Of a stretch of 22,034 nt of DNA, positions 14,092 through 20,998 are shown piece after piece. A program made the position numbers and the translations under genes. The stretch is from Deltaproteobacteria bacterium (GTDB taxonomy: Bacteria; Desulfobacterota; Dissulfuribacteria; Dissulfuribacterales; UBA3076). The stretch is taken from the NCBI GenBank assembly GCA_027004315.1, contig JALTHV010000244.1, positions 1 through 22,034 on the forward strand, in the 5' to 3' direction. The notes below the pieces were generated by a model, which saw nothing but the letters and a program-made list of their open reading frames with translations, searched no databases and was not told the DNA's origin. Position 1 is the first letter of the stretch. Every line of letters begins with the position of its first letter.

Positions 14092-15357
14092 ATGACCAAT
14101 CCGATGACCATAGCTGAAAAGATTCTGGCTGCCCATGCCGGTCTAAAGACTGTTGAACCGGGCCAACTATTAGAAGTTAATGTGGACTTTGCCTTTGGTA
14201 ATGACATTACGGCCCCTATTGCCATAAGGATCTTCAGGGAGTCGGGGGTGTCCACTGTGTTTGACAGGGAGAGGATTGGCCTGGTGGCAGACCACTTTGT
14301 GCCCAATAAAGATATCTTGAGTGCTGAGCAGGCCCGGGTACTCCGGGAGTTTGCCGCTGAGCAGGGTATAACACACCACTATGATGGAGGAGAGTCTGGC
14401 GTAGAGCACGTATTGCTCCCTGAAAAGGGGCTTGTGCTGCCAGGGGATGTAGTGATAGGGGCCGATAGCCATACCTGCACTCACGGTGCCCTGGGGGCAT
14501 TTGCTACAGGCGTGGGGAGTTCTGATCTGGCTGCCACTATGATGACAGGGAAGACCTGGTTCAAGGTACCAGAGTCTATAAAATTTGTATATAACGGGAG
14601 GCTTCGGCCCTGGGTCGGTGGCAAGGACCTGATACTCTATACCATAGGTGATATCGGTGTAGATGGGGCACTCTATATGGCCATGGAGTTTACAGGCCCG
14701 GTGATCGATTCCCTGTCCATGGCAGGGCGTTTTACCATGTCCAATATGGCCATTGAGGCGGGTGGCAAGCTGGGGATTATTGATCCGGATGATACGACTC
14801 TGGGCTATGTAACTGGCCGGGCAAGTCGAGATTTTACTGCATATCACAGTGATAAGGACGCCCACTATGCCAAGATAATTGAGTATGACTGTGATCAGAT
14901 AGAACCCCAGGTAGCCTTTCCTCACCTCCCGGAGAATACCAGGGCCATCTCAGATGTAGGAAATGTCCCTCTGGATCAGGTGGTGATAGGGTCCTGTACG
15001 AATGGTCGAGTAGAGGATCTGGCCCTGGCCGCAAAGGTTATATCAGGACGGCATGTGGCAAAGGGCCTGAGATTAATAGTCCTTCCTACTACTCCTTCGG
15101 TGTATCGCCAGGCCCTGGAGAGGGGCTATATCCTGACCTTTTTAGATGCAGGTGCAGTGATAGGTCCGCCTACCTGTGGTCCCTGTCTTGGAGGACACAT
15201 GGGGGTCCTTGCCAGGGGAGAGAGGGCCCTTTCTACTACAAACAGAAATTTTGTCGGCAGGATGGGTCATCCAGAGAGTGAGGTATATCTGGCGAATCCA
15301 GCTATAGCCGCAGCCAGTGCAGTTTTGGGCCGGATTGGGAGCCCTGATGAGCTTTAG
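14092..15357 (+). CDS. leuC: 3-isopropylmalate dehydratase, large subunit (HacA/LeuC type)
   Basis: With LeuD it isomerises 2-isopropylmalate to 3-isopropylmalate through a [4Fe-4S] cluster. The 421-residue form belongs to the shorter HacA-like branch. Cluster ligands are Cys302 (SCTNGR), Cys362 and Cys365 (PTCGPCLGGHMG). DSHTCTHGALGAFATGVGSSD is the conserved substrate-side block. I chose ATG 14092 (MTNPMTIAEKIL); ATG 14104 (MTIAEKIL) would fit the family equally well, and an in-frame GTG at 14053 lies inside the repeat element and has no usable ribosome-binding site. The nearest purine run, GGGAG (14072-14076), belongs to the repeat and is 15 nt away. Confidence 0.93.
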   Translation: MTNPMTIAEKILAAHAGLKTVEPGQLLEVNVDFAFGNDITAPIAIRIFRESGVSTVFDRERIGLVADHFVPNKDILSAEQARVLREFAAEQGITHHYDGGESGVEHVLLPEKGLVLPGDVVIGADSHTCTHGALGAFATGVGSSDLAATMMTGKTWFKVPESIKFVYNGRLRPWVGGKDLILYTIGDIGVDGALYMAMEFTGPVIDSLSMAGRFTMSNMAIEAGGKLGIIDPDDTTLGYVTGRASRDFTAYHSDKDAHYAKIIEYDCDQIEPQVAFPHLPENTRAISDVGNVPLDQVVIGSCTNGRVEDLALAAKVISGRHVAKGLRLIVLPTTPSVYRQALERGYILTFLDAGAVIGPPTCGPCLGGHMGVLARGERALSTTNRNFVGRMGHPESEVYLANPAIAAASAVLGRIGSPDEL

Positions 15358-15369
15358 GGGATAGAGATT

Positions 15370-15888
15370 ATGAAGATCAAAGGAAGAGTCTGGAAATTTG
15401 GAGAGAATATAAATACCGATGTGATTATCCCTGCCAGGTATCTCAATACCTCAGACCCGGCAGAACTTGCCAAACACTGCATGGAGGATGCTGATCCCGA
15501 GTTTCCCAAAAAGGTAAGGCCAGGGGATATAATAGTCGCAGGGAGGAATTTTGGTTGCGGTTCTTCCAGGGAGCATGCCCCTATAGCCCTTAAGGCAGCA
15601 GGTATTGGTTGTATCATAGCTCCAACTTTTGCCCGCATCTTTTATCGCAATGCATTTAATATGGGCCTTCCTATATTTGAATGCGAAGAGGCAGCCAATG
15701 TCATTAAAGAGGGCGATGTGGTAGAGATAGATGCAGATGCTGGTGAGATCCATGACTTGACTACAGGTGATATATTTAAGATCCAGCCTATACCTCCATT
15801 CATGCAGGACCTGATCTCGGACGGTGGTCTGATTCCCCATGTGCTTAAGGGGCTGAATGTAACTGTTCACGTCCCCGGCCAGCAGTAG
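15370..15888 (+). CDS. leuD: 3-isopropylmalate dehydratase, small subunit, with repeat-derived C-terminus
   Basis: LeuD is the swivelling domain that completes the isopropylmalate isomerase active site. The sequence has KFGENINTDVIIPARYLNT at the start, NFGCGSSREHAP in the middle (the substrate-binding loop) and FARIFYRNAFNMGLPI. Normal family ends are near the block GGLIPHVLKGL. Here the last nine residues, VTVHVPGQQ, and the TAG stop are encoded by the repeat element that starts at 15860. Joining the two copies of the flanking GGCTGAATG restores a frame ending LNAGN with TGA at 16025-16027, for 166 residues instead of 172. The core is intact, so the enzyme should work. It lies 12 nt after leuC. 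Confidence 0.94.
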   Translation: MKIKGRVWKFGENINTDVIIPARYLNTSDPAELAKHCMEDADPEFPKKVRPGDIIVAGRNFGCGSSREHAPIALKAAGIGCIIAPTFARIFYRNAFNMGLPIFECEEAANVIKEGDVVEIDADAGEIHDLTTGDIFKIQPIPPFMQDLISDGGLIPHVLKGLNVTVHVPGQQ

Positions 15889-16007
15889 CCTTTTTCAGGG
15901 TTTCAGGAGCATCGCTTGATGCACAAGATCAGGGCACTCTGCCCATTAATCCGCACTGAAACCCTTCAAAAGGCTACCGCTGGCCGGGGGGGAATGTGAA
16001 CGGTTAT
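15860..16007. mobile_element. 148-bp MITE-like element (family 2, copy B) inserted in the leuD 3' end
   Basis: The ends TAACTGTTCAC (15860-15870) and GTGAACGGTTA (15996-16006) are inverted with one mismatch. The complementarity continues inward for nearly 50 nt per arm, including GGCCAGC/GCTGGCC, GTAGCC/GGCTAC and GGGTTTCAG/CTGAAACCC. The 9-bp direct repeat GGCTGAATG flanks it exactly at 15851-15859 and 16008-16016. No gene is carried. The left half is repeated at 18350-18428, and the ends are shared with 14029-14089. As RNA it folds into one long imperfect hairpin between leuD and leuB. Confidence 0.85.
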
Positions 16008-16068
16008 GGCTGAATGCTGGAAATTGAATCTTATATGATTTGAAAGATAGGTGCTAAGGAAATATATA

Positions 16069-17130
16069 ATGAGTACATACAAAATCGCAGTGATTCCCGG
16101 AGACGGTACAGGTCCTGAGGTGATAGCCGAGGGGGTAAAGGTCCTTGAGGCTGCATCCGCCCGTTTTGGTCTTGATCTTGATTTTACCTGGTATGATTAT
16201 GGTGGAGAACGATACCTGCGTACAGGAGAAGCCCTCCCGGAGGGTGCATTGGAAGACCTCAGACAGTACAAGGCCATTTATCTCGGGGCAATTGGCAATC
16301 CGGATGTAAGGCCTGGCATCTTAGAGAAAGGCATACTCCTTGCTTTACGCTTTGGCCTGGATCAGTATATAAATCTCCGTCCAATCGTACTCTATCCCGG
16401 TGTAGATACACCCCTTAAGGACAGAGGGCCGGAAGACATAGACTTCGTGGTCGTCAGAGAGAACACAGAGGGTCTCTATGCCGGGGCCGGTGGTCTACTC
16501 AAGAAGGGCACTCCGGACGAGGTCGCTATCCAGGAATCAATCAATACCAGGAAGGGAGTAGAACGTTGTATCCGCTTTGCCTTTGATTACTGTAGGCGTC
16601 GTAACAAGGCAAAGAAGCTCACCCTCTGCGGGAAGACCAATGTCCTTACCTTTGCCTTTGACCTCTGGGAACGCACGTTCTATGAAGTGGCCAGGGAGTA
16701 TCCGGATATCACAACGGACTATGCCCATGTGGATGCTACCTGTATGTGGATGGTCAAGAACCCTGCCTACTTTGATGTAATAGTCACTGATAACCTGTTC
16801 GGGGATATCATTACAGACCTCGGGGCCATGATACAGGGAGGCATGGGGATCGCTGCAGGTGGCAATCTCAATCCTGAGGGCGTATCTATGTTCGAGCCAA
16901 TAGGTGGCTCTGCTCCCAAATATACAGGTAAAGGCGTTATCAATCCCCTGGCTGCTATATGCGCAGGTCAGATGATGCTGGACTATCTGGGTGAGACCAA
17001 GGCCGCAGAGGCCATTGAAGATGCAGTCAAGGAGACGGTCAGCCACGACCTCAAGAGTATGTCTGCGGGCAAGATGGGCCACACCACCTCTGAGGTAGGA
17101 GATCTGGTGGCTGGATATATAAAAGGATAA
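16069..17130 (+). CDS. leuB: 3-isopropylmalate dehydrogenase
   Basis: It oxidises and decarboxylates 3-isopropylmalate to 2-oxoisocaproate with NAD+ and a divalent metal. The 353 residues include IAVIPGDGTGPEVIAEGVKVL, LRPIVLYPGV with an Arg of the substrate pocket, DFVVVRENTEGLYAG, TDNLFGDIITDLGAMIQGGMG with the metal-binding aspartates, and FEPIGGSAPKYTGKGVINP. ATG 16069 is preferred over an upstream in-frame start at 16051 because AAGGA (16056-16060) is 8 nt ahead of it. The beta-decarboxylating dehydrogenase family also holds isocitrate, homoisocitrate and tartrate dehydrogenases, and parts of this sequence (ENTEGLYAG) are shared by all. The leu context decides the call. Confidence 0.9.
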   Translation: MSTYKIAVIPGDGTGPEVIAEGVKVLEAASARFGLDLDFTWYDYGGERYLRTGEALPEGALEDLRQYKAIYLGAIGNPDVRPGILEKGILLALRFGLDQYINLRPIVLYPGVDTPLKDRGPEDIDFVVVRENTEGLYAGAGGLLKKGTPDEVAIQESINTRKGVERCIRFAFDYCRRRNKAKKLTLCGKTNVLTFAFDLWERTFYEVAREYPDITTDYAHVDATCMWMVKNPAYFDVIVTDNLFGDIITDLGAMIQGGMGIAAGGNLNPEGVSMFEPIGGSAPKYTGKGVINPLAAICAGQMMLDYLGETKAAEAIEDAVKETVSHDLKSMSAGKMGHTTSEVGDLVAGYIKG

Positions 17131-17166
17131 AGAATATCGTAAAGATATCCACATTGGAGAAAATCT

Positions 17167-18186
17167 ATGGCAAAGACTTTCAGTGTGGCAGTAGTTGGTG
17201 CAACAGGGGCTGTTGGCCGGACCATGATAAGGGTCCTGGAGGAGCGGGATTTTCCTGTAAAGGAGATCCGTTTTTTGGCATCTGAACGTTCTGAAGGAAA
17301 AGAACTCCCGTTTAAGGGAGAAAATGTCCGTGTCCAGAGGCTCAGTCATGACTCATTTAATGGTGTGGATATAGCGATCTTTTCTGCAGGTGCAGAGAGG
17401 AGTCTCATCTTTGCCCCATCTGCTGCCAGCGCAGGTGCAGTGGTTGTGGATAACTCGAGTGCATGGCGTATGGATCCAGAGATCCCATTGGTGGTCCCAG
17501 AGGTGAATCCCCATGCCATTTCAGGCTATAAGACAAGGGGTATTATTGCCAATCCCAACTGTTCCACTATCCAGATGGTAGTAGCACTAAAGCCCCTATA
17601 TGACTATGCCAGGATCAGGCGTATAGTGGTATCCACCTATCAGGCCGTTTCAGGCAGTGGTCACAAGGCCGTTACTGAGCTTGAAGATCAGGTAAGGGCC
17701 TGGGTCGATGGAAGGTCTCTGGAACCCAAGGTATATCCACACCAGATCGCCTTTAACTGTCTTCCTCAGATAGATATCTTTCAGGAAAATGGCTATACCA
17801 AGGAAGAGATGAAGATGCTAAACGAGACCAGGAAGATCATGGAGGACCCTGAAATTCGTGTCACGGCAACCGCAGTAAGGGTACCTGTATTCTATAGCCA
17901 CTCAGAGGCAGTCAATGTAGAGTTTGAAAAAAAGGTCAGTGCCTCTAAGGCAAGGGAACTCCTCTCTACGGCACCAGGGGTAAATGTAGTGGATGATCCC
18001 TCTCATAGTATCTATCCCCTTGCCCTGGATGCTGCGGGACAGGACCTGGTCTTTGTGGGGAGGATACGTGAGGACATCTCTCAGGCCAATGGGCTTGATT
18101 TCTGGGTGGTGGCTGACAATATCAGAAAAGGTGCAGCCACTAATGCCGTACAGATAGCAGAAGTCCTGGCAGAGAGATATCTATAG
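17167..18186 (+). CDS. asd: Aspartate-semialdehyde dehydrogenase
   Basis: It reduces aspartyl phosphate to aspartate semialdehyde with NADPH, the branch point to lysine, diaminopimelate, methionine, threonine and, through threonine, isoleucine. The length is 339 residues. The nucleotide motif is VVGATGAVGRTMIRVLEER. The catalytic cysteine is Cys132 in NPNCSTIQMV, and His245 in RVPVFYSHSEAV fits the catalytic histidine. SSAWRMDPEIPLVVPEVN is a further family block. ATG 17167 follows GGAGA by 7 nt. The gene is 36 nt after leuB and appears to close the operon; supplying the isoleucine precursor branch is a plausible reason for its placement. Confidence 0.95.
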   Translation: MAKTFSVAVVGATGAVGRTMIRVLEERDFPVKEIRFLASERSEGKELPFKGENVRVQRLSHDSFNGVDIAIFSAGAERSLIFAPSAASAGAVVVDNSSAWRMDPEIPLVVPEVNPHAISGYKTRGIIANPNCSTIQMVVALKPLYDYARIRRIVVSTYQAVSGSGHKAVTELEDQVRAWVDGRSLEPKVYPHQIAFNCLPQIDIFQENGYTKEEMKMLNETRKIMEDPEIRVTATAVRVPVFYSHSEAVNVEFEKKVSASKARELLSTAPGVNVVDDPSHSIYPLALDAAGQDLVFVGRIREDISQANGLDFWVVADNIRKGAATNAVQIAEVLAERYL

Positions 18187-18189
18187 ATT

Positions 18190-18211
18190 CAGGCTGTAGG
18201 CTGTAGGTTAT
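18190..18211. repeat. TAGGCTG-type heptamers after asd
   Basis: AGGCTGT, AGGCTGT and AGGTTAT follow each other in 7-nt register immediately after the asd stop codon. This is the reverse complement of the CAGCCTA unit found at 181-194, 7444-7457 and 18465-18513. Confidence 0.6.
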
Positions 18212-18325
18212 TGGCTTAAATATGTCTTGAGCATAAAAATTAACTGGAAGAAGCTATATCTTTTGTTTTGAGTTTTGATGTCTTCGCAAAAAGTCTTTTT
18301 CTCACGCAAAGGCACAAAGCTCGCA

Positions 18326-18348
18326 GTAACTTCTCAATAAGTTCTGGC
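18326..18348. repeat. Stray end of the first MITE family
   Basis: GTAACTTCTCAATAAGTTCTGGC matches the left end of the element at 678-700 with three differences, one of them in the 17-bp terminal repeat. No matching right end lies nearby. It abuts, within 1 nt, the left end of the half element at 18350. Confidence 0.6.
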
Positions 18349-18349
18349 G

Positions 18350-18428
18350 TAACTGTTCGTGTCTCCGGCCAGCGGTAGCTTTTTTCAGGGTTTCAGGAGC
18401 ATCGCTTGATGCACAAGATCAGGGCACT
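18350..18428. repeat. Half copy of the family-2 element (copy C)
   Basis: This segment matches 15860-15938 over its full length with five substitutions, then similarity stops abruptly after AGGGCACT. The right arm is missing, so the copy cannot form the long hairpin and is presumably a dead remnant. The match includes the TAG that ends leuD in copy B. Confidence 0.75.
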
Positions 18429-18464
18429 TTGTCATCAAGTTTTAAATCTTAGTTTTTTACCTTT

Positions 18465-18513
18465 CAGCCTAATAGGCTTCAGCCTACAGTCTAACAGCCT
18501 ATATTACAGCCTA
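18465..18513. repeat. Interspersed CAGCCTA heptamers
   Basis: CAGCCTA occurs at 18465, 18480, 18495 and 18507, with CAGTCTA at 18487. Some units are adjacent and others are split by 1-8 nt, so this is a decayed heptamer array. Confidence 0.55.
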
Positions 18514-18532
18514 ATATAAAAGGAGGTCTGTC

Positions 18533-19789
18533 ATGACAGGACAATATCCCAAAGACTTTGATAGGGCGCTGCAGATAGGACGACCACCCAATGTAGTTAA
18601 ACTCTTCCCTAATTCAAAGGCCCTGCTAGTGAGTGGCAAGGTCATTGACAGGGCAATGCGGGCCAAGGGCAAGGCCATGACTATAGCGGCCAATGGCAGG
18701 AGTTACCTTATCATTCGTGGTGTGGTGGCTGCAGCGCAGAGGGCAAATGCGGCCATAATGATAGAGATAGCCAGGTCAGAGGGGGGAGCAAATCCCTACT
18801 GTGCCGTGGACTATTGGGATATAGCCAGGCAGGTGGATCAGGTCTGCAATGAGCTGGGGATCACCGTCCCTATAGCAATTCACGCCGATCACTATGGCAT
18901 CAAGAAGGTAGAGGATGTCGGACCGGCAAAGAGAGAGATCCCTACCCTGTTTGAGGCCGGCATGACCTCTATAGCTATTGATGCATCGCACCTCCCGGAT
19001 GACAGGAATCTCCTTGCCAATCTCGAGCTTGCCCCATACATCCCTAAGTGGGCCGGTCTGGAGACAGAGGTGGGTGAGATTAAGGGAAAGGAGGGGCTCT
19101 CAACTCCGGGAGAGGCCCGGTTCCTTATACAGGGTCTCAATGCACATGACATCTTTCCGGACTGGATAGCCCTCAATAATGGCTCTACTCATGGTATTGA
19201 GGAGAGCGATCTGGGGATACAGGTGGGCCTGACGGCAGAGATCCATCAGGCACTGGCCAGATATGAGGTCTCAGGGGCACAGCACGGCACATCTGGCAAT
19301 AACTCTGACCGGTTGCGGGAGATTGCTGCAAAGACCAATACCACCAAGGCCAATGTGGCTACTGCCCTACAGATGATCTCCTGGGGCCTTGAGGTGAACG
19401 ACTACGGCAATGCAGCTACAGACGGAGACGGAAAGTTCATCAAGATCGCAGGAGAGGGCGTGACAGAGGAATTGTGGGCAGAGATGACGGCCTATGCCGA
19501 TTCCAAGGGCCTGAAGGGAGGGAATTTTAAGAAACTGAATCTTCCCTTTGAGAACAAGATACTCGGTCAGCCAAAAGAGATAAGAGAGAGGATGAGCAGG
19601 CGGGTAGAGGACTTTGTCTATAACCTCCTGGTCAATGTCTTTAATGCCAAGGATACAGCGCCGTTGGCCATAGATGCCATACTGACTGCAGGGTCCTATG
19701 ACCTCGGCCCCAAAATCAGCAGGCTGGAAGACCCCTCGGAGTGGACCGAGGCAAAGATCATTGAGCGGGCGCCGACTGTCAACCAATAG
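18533..19789 (+). CDS. Class II (zinc-dependent) aldolase, probable fructose-bisphosphate aldolase
   Basis: Class II aldolases cleave fructose 1,6-bisphosphate, or related ketose phosphates, to dihydroxyacetone phosphate plus an aldehyde. The expected zinc and catalytic positions are visible: IHADHYG (Asp119, His120), ALNNGSTHG (His220) and SGAQHGTSG (His251). LETEVGEIKGKEG is the usual strand carrying the glutamate. The protein has 418 residues, longer than the common 300-360, with an extra C-terminal region after about residue 330. Substrate specificity cannot be read; tagatose-bisphosphate aldolase or an aldolase-like enzyme remains possible. The start ATG 18533 is preceded by a strong AGGAGG. 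It is followed 9 nt later by rsmD. Confidence 0.85.
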   Translation: MTGQYPKDFDRALQIGRPPNVVKLFPNSKALLVSGKVIDRAMRAKGKAMTIAANGRSYLIIRGVVAAAQRANAAIMIEIARSEGGANPYCAVDYWDIARQVDQVCNELGITVPIAIHADHYGIKKVEDVGPAKREIPTLFEAGMTSIAIDASHLPDDRNLLANLELAPYIPKWAGLETEVGEIKGKEGLSTPGEARFLIQGLNAHDIFPDWIALNNGSTHGIEESDLGIQVGLTAEIHQALARYEVSGAQHGTSGNNSDRLREIAAKTNTTKANVATALQMISWGLEVNDYGNAATDGDGKFIKIAGEGVTEELWAEMTAYADSKGLKGGNFKKLNLPFENKILGQPKEIRERMSRRVEDFVYNLLVNVFNAKDTAPLAIDAILTAGSYDLGPKISRLEDPSEWTEAKIIERAPTVNQ

Positions 19790-19798
19790 CCTTTATCA

Positions 19799-20398
19799 AT
19801 GCGAGTTACCGGAGGCGTGGCACGGGGACGCCGTCTGCCAGGTCCTAAGGGTCGTCTTTTGCGTCCTACCACAGACTTGGTGCGGGAGGCCCTCTTCCAG
19901 ATCCTGACTGTCCGGATGGAGATTCCCTGGCATTCGTGCCGTGTCCTGGATCTATTTGCCGGCACGGGCATGCTTGGGATAGAGGCCCTTTCCAGGGAGG
20001 CAAGGGACGTGGTCTTTGTGGACCATTCCAGGTCATCCCTTGATCTCATCAGGAAAAACCTCAATCTATGCGGTCTTATTGGGCGTGCAGAGTTGATCAG
20101 GGCAGAGATTGGGTCCGGGTCGAGGTCTCTCAGATGTGTCCTCAAGTCCGGGCCCTTTGGATTGATACTGGCCGATCCGCCATATTCCCAGGGGCTTGGT
20201 GAAAAGGCCTTGGAGTGGGTAGTTGAGACCGATGCCCTGTCTCCTGGGGGATGGATGGTCATTGAAGAATTTAAAAAGGAGGTCCTTCCCCACAGGGTGA
20301 TTCCCAGACATATGGCCGGATCAAAATTATCCCTTCAGCTTGTGGAGAGCCGGAGATATGGCCAGACTATACTGTGGTTTTACAGGTCAATAGGATGA
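19799..20398 (+). CDS. rsmD: 16S rRNA (guanine(966)-N(2))-methyltransferase
   Basis: RsmD methylates N2 of G966 in 16S rRNA, next to the P site, using S-adenosylmethionine. The 199-residue product begins MRVTGGVARGRRLPGPKG, then RPTTDLVREALFQIL. The SAM-binding motif VLDLFAGTGMLGIEAL covers residues 49-64, and the N6/N2 methylase motif DPPY lies at 126-129. Start ATG 19799 has no clear ribosome-binding site and is 9 nt after the aldolase stop, suggesting reinitiation. The stop overlaps the coaD start. Pairing rsmD with coaD is a widespread bacterial arrangement, which supports both calls. Confidence 0.94.
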   Translation: MRVTGGVARGRRLPGPKGRLLRPTTDLVREALFQILTVRMEIPWHSCRVLDLFAGTGMLGIEALSREARDVVFVDHSRSSLDLIRKNLNLCGLIGRAELIRAEIGSGSRSLRCVLKSGPFGLILADPPYSQGLGEKALEWVVETDALSPGGWMVIEEFKKEVLPHRVIPRHMAGSKLSLQLVESRRYGQTILWFYRSIG

Positions 20399-20904
20399 TG
20401 TCATCAGATCACAGCCCTCGCATAGCCATATACCCAGGCACATTTGATCCTGTGACCAATGGTCATCTGGATCTTGTCAGACGTGCACTCAAGCTATTTG
20501 ACAGGATAATAATCGCCATTGGTATCAATCCAACCAAAAAGAGCCTCTTTACCCTGGAAGATCGTCTGGAGATGGTCCGTGAGACCATAGGGATGGATGG
20601 AAGGATAGAGATAACCAGTTTTGACGGACTCTTGGTGGATCTTGCCGCCAGGCATGGGGCCTGTGCCATACTGAGGGGGCTGAGGGCCGTCTCTGACTTT
20701 GATTATGAACTTCAACGGGCCTTGATGAACCGCAAGCTGGACAGAAACATAGAGACGGTCTTCTTGATGACAGGATTCCGCTGGATATATATAAGCTCCA
20801 CTATAGTAAAAGAGGCAGCCCGTTTTGGCGGCAATCTTGAGGGACTTGTCCCGCCATTAGTGGAAGAGCGTCTGAGAAAGGCATTTGGGGTAGCAGGGCC
20901 TTAA
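20395..20904 (+). CDS. coaD: Pantetheine-phosphate adenylyltransferase
   Basis: CoaD transfers AMP from ATP to 4'-phosphopantetheine, giving dephospho-CoA, the penultimate step of CoA synthesis. The 169-residue product carries the nucleotidyltransferase signature YPGTFDPVTNGHLDLVRRA near the start, LRGLRAVSDFDYELQRALMN in the middle, and the C-terminal ISSTIVKEAARFGG. ATG 20395 overlaps the rsmD stop; ATG 20398 is an equal alternative. An upstream in-frame GTG at 20374 would add seven unconserved residues inside rsmD and is not preferred. Confidence 0.95.
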   Translation: MMSSDHSPRIAIYPGTFDPVTNGHLDLVRRALKLFDRIIIAIGINPTKKSLFTLEDRLEMVRETIGMDGRIEITSFDGLLVDLAARHGACAILRGLRAVSDFDYELQRALMNRKLDRNIETVFLMTGFRWIYISSTIVKEAARFGGNLEGLVPPLVEERLRKAFGVAGP

Positions 20905-20909
20905 TTATA

Positions 20910-20939
20910 TTGACAGAAAAATCAGCTTGTTCATTTAAG
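20910..20939 (+). promoter_or_regulatory. Candidate promoter for the CRISPR-associated genes
   Basis: TTGACA (20910-20915) is separated by 18 bp from TTTAAG (20934-20939), which matches TATAAT in four of six positions. It lies in the 94-nt spacer between coaD and cas6, 59 nt before the cas6 ATG, and would let the cas genes be transcribed separately from rsmD-coaD. Confidence 0.4.
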
Positions 20940-20998
20940 GGACTAAGTTGGAGATCGATCTTTTTCAGATTTTTCCGGACTGAACCTGGAGATCCCAC

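Larger units (their letters stand above)
18187..18532. other. 346-nt repeat-rich spacer without a gene
   Basis: No credible gene is present. In order it holds TAGGCTG-type heptamers (18190-18211), an AT-rich stretch, a segment with CGCAAA motifs (18282-18324), a stray end of the first MITE family (18326-18348), the left half of a family-2 element (18350-18428), a T-rich stretch and five CAGCCTA-type heptamers (18465-18513). The strong Shine-Dalgarno AGGAGG of the next gene lies at 18521-18526. I saw no clear terminator after asd and no clear promoter. Confidence 0.8.

Noticed and set aside
14170..14925. A 251-codon open frame on the - strand opposite leuC
   Set aside because: It is antisense to the well-supported leuC and its sequence resembles no known family.
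16537..17349. A 270-codon open frame on the - strand across leuB and asd
   Set aside because: It spans the junction of two clear + strand genes and shows no recognisable motif.
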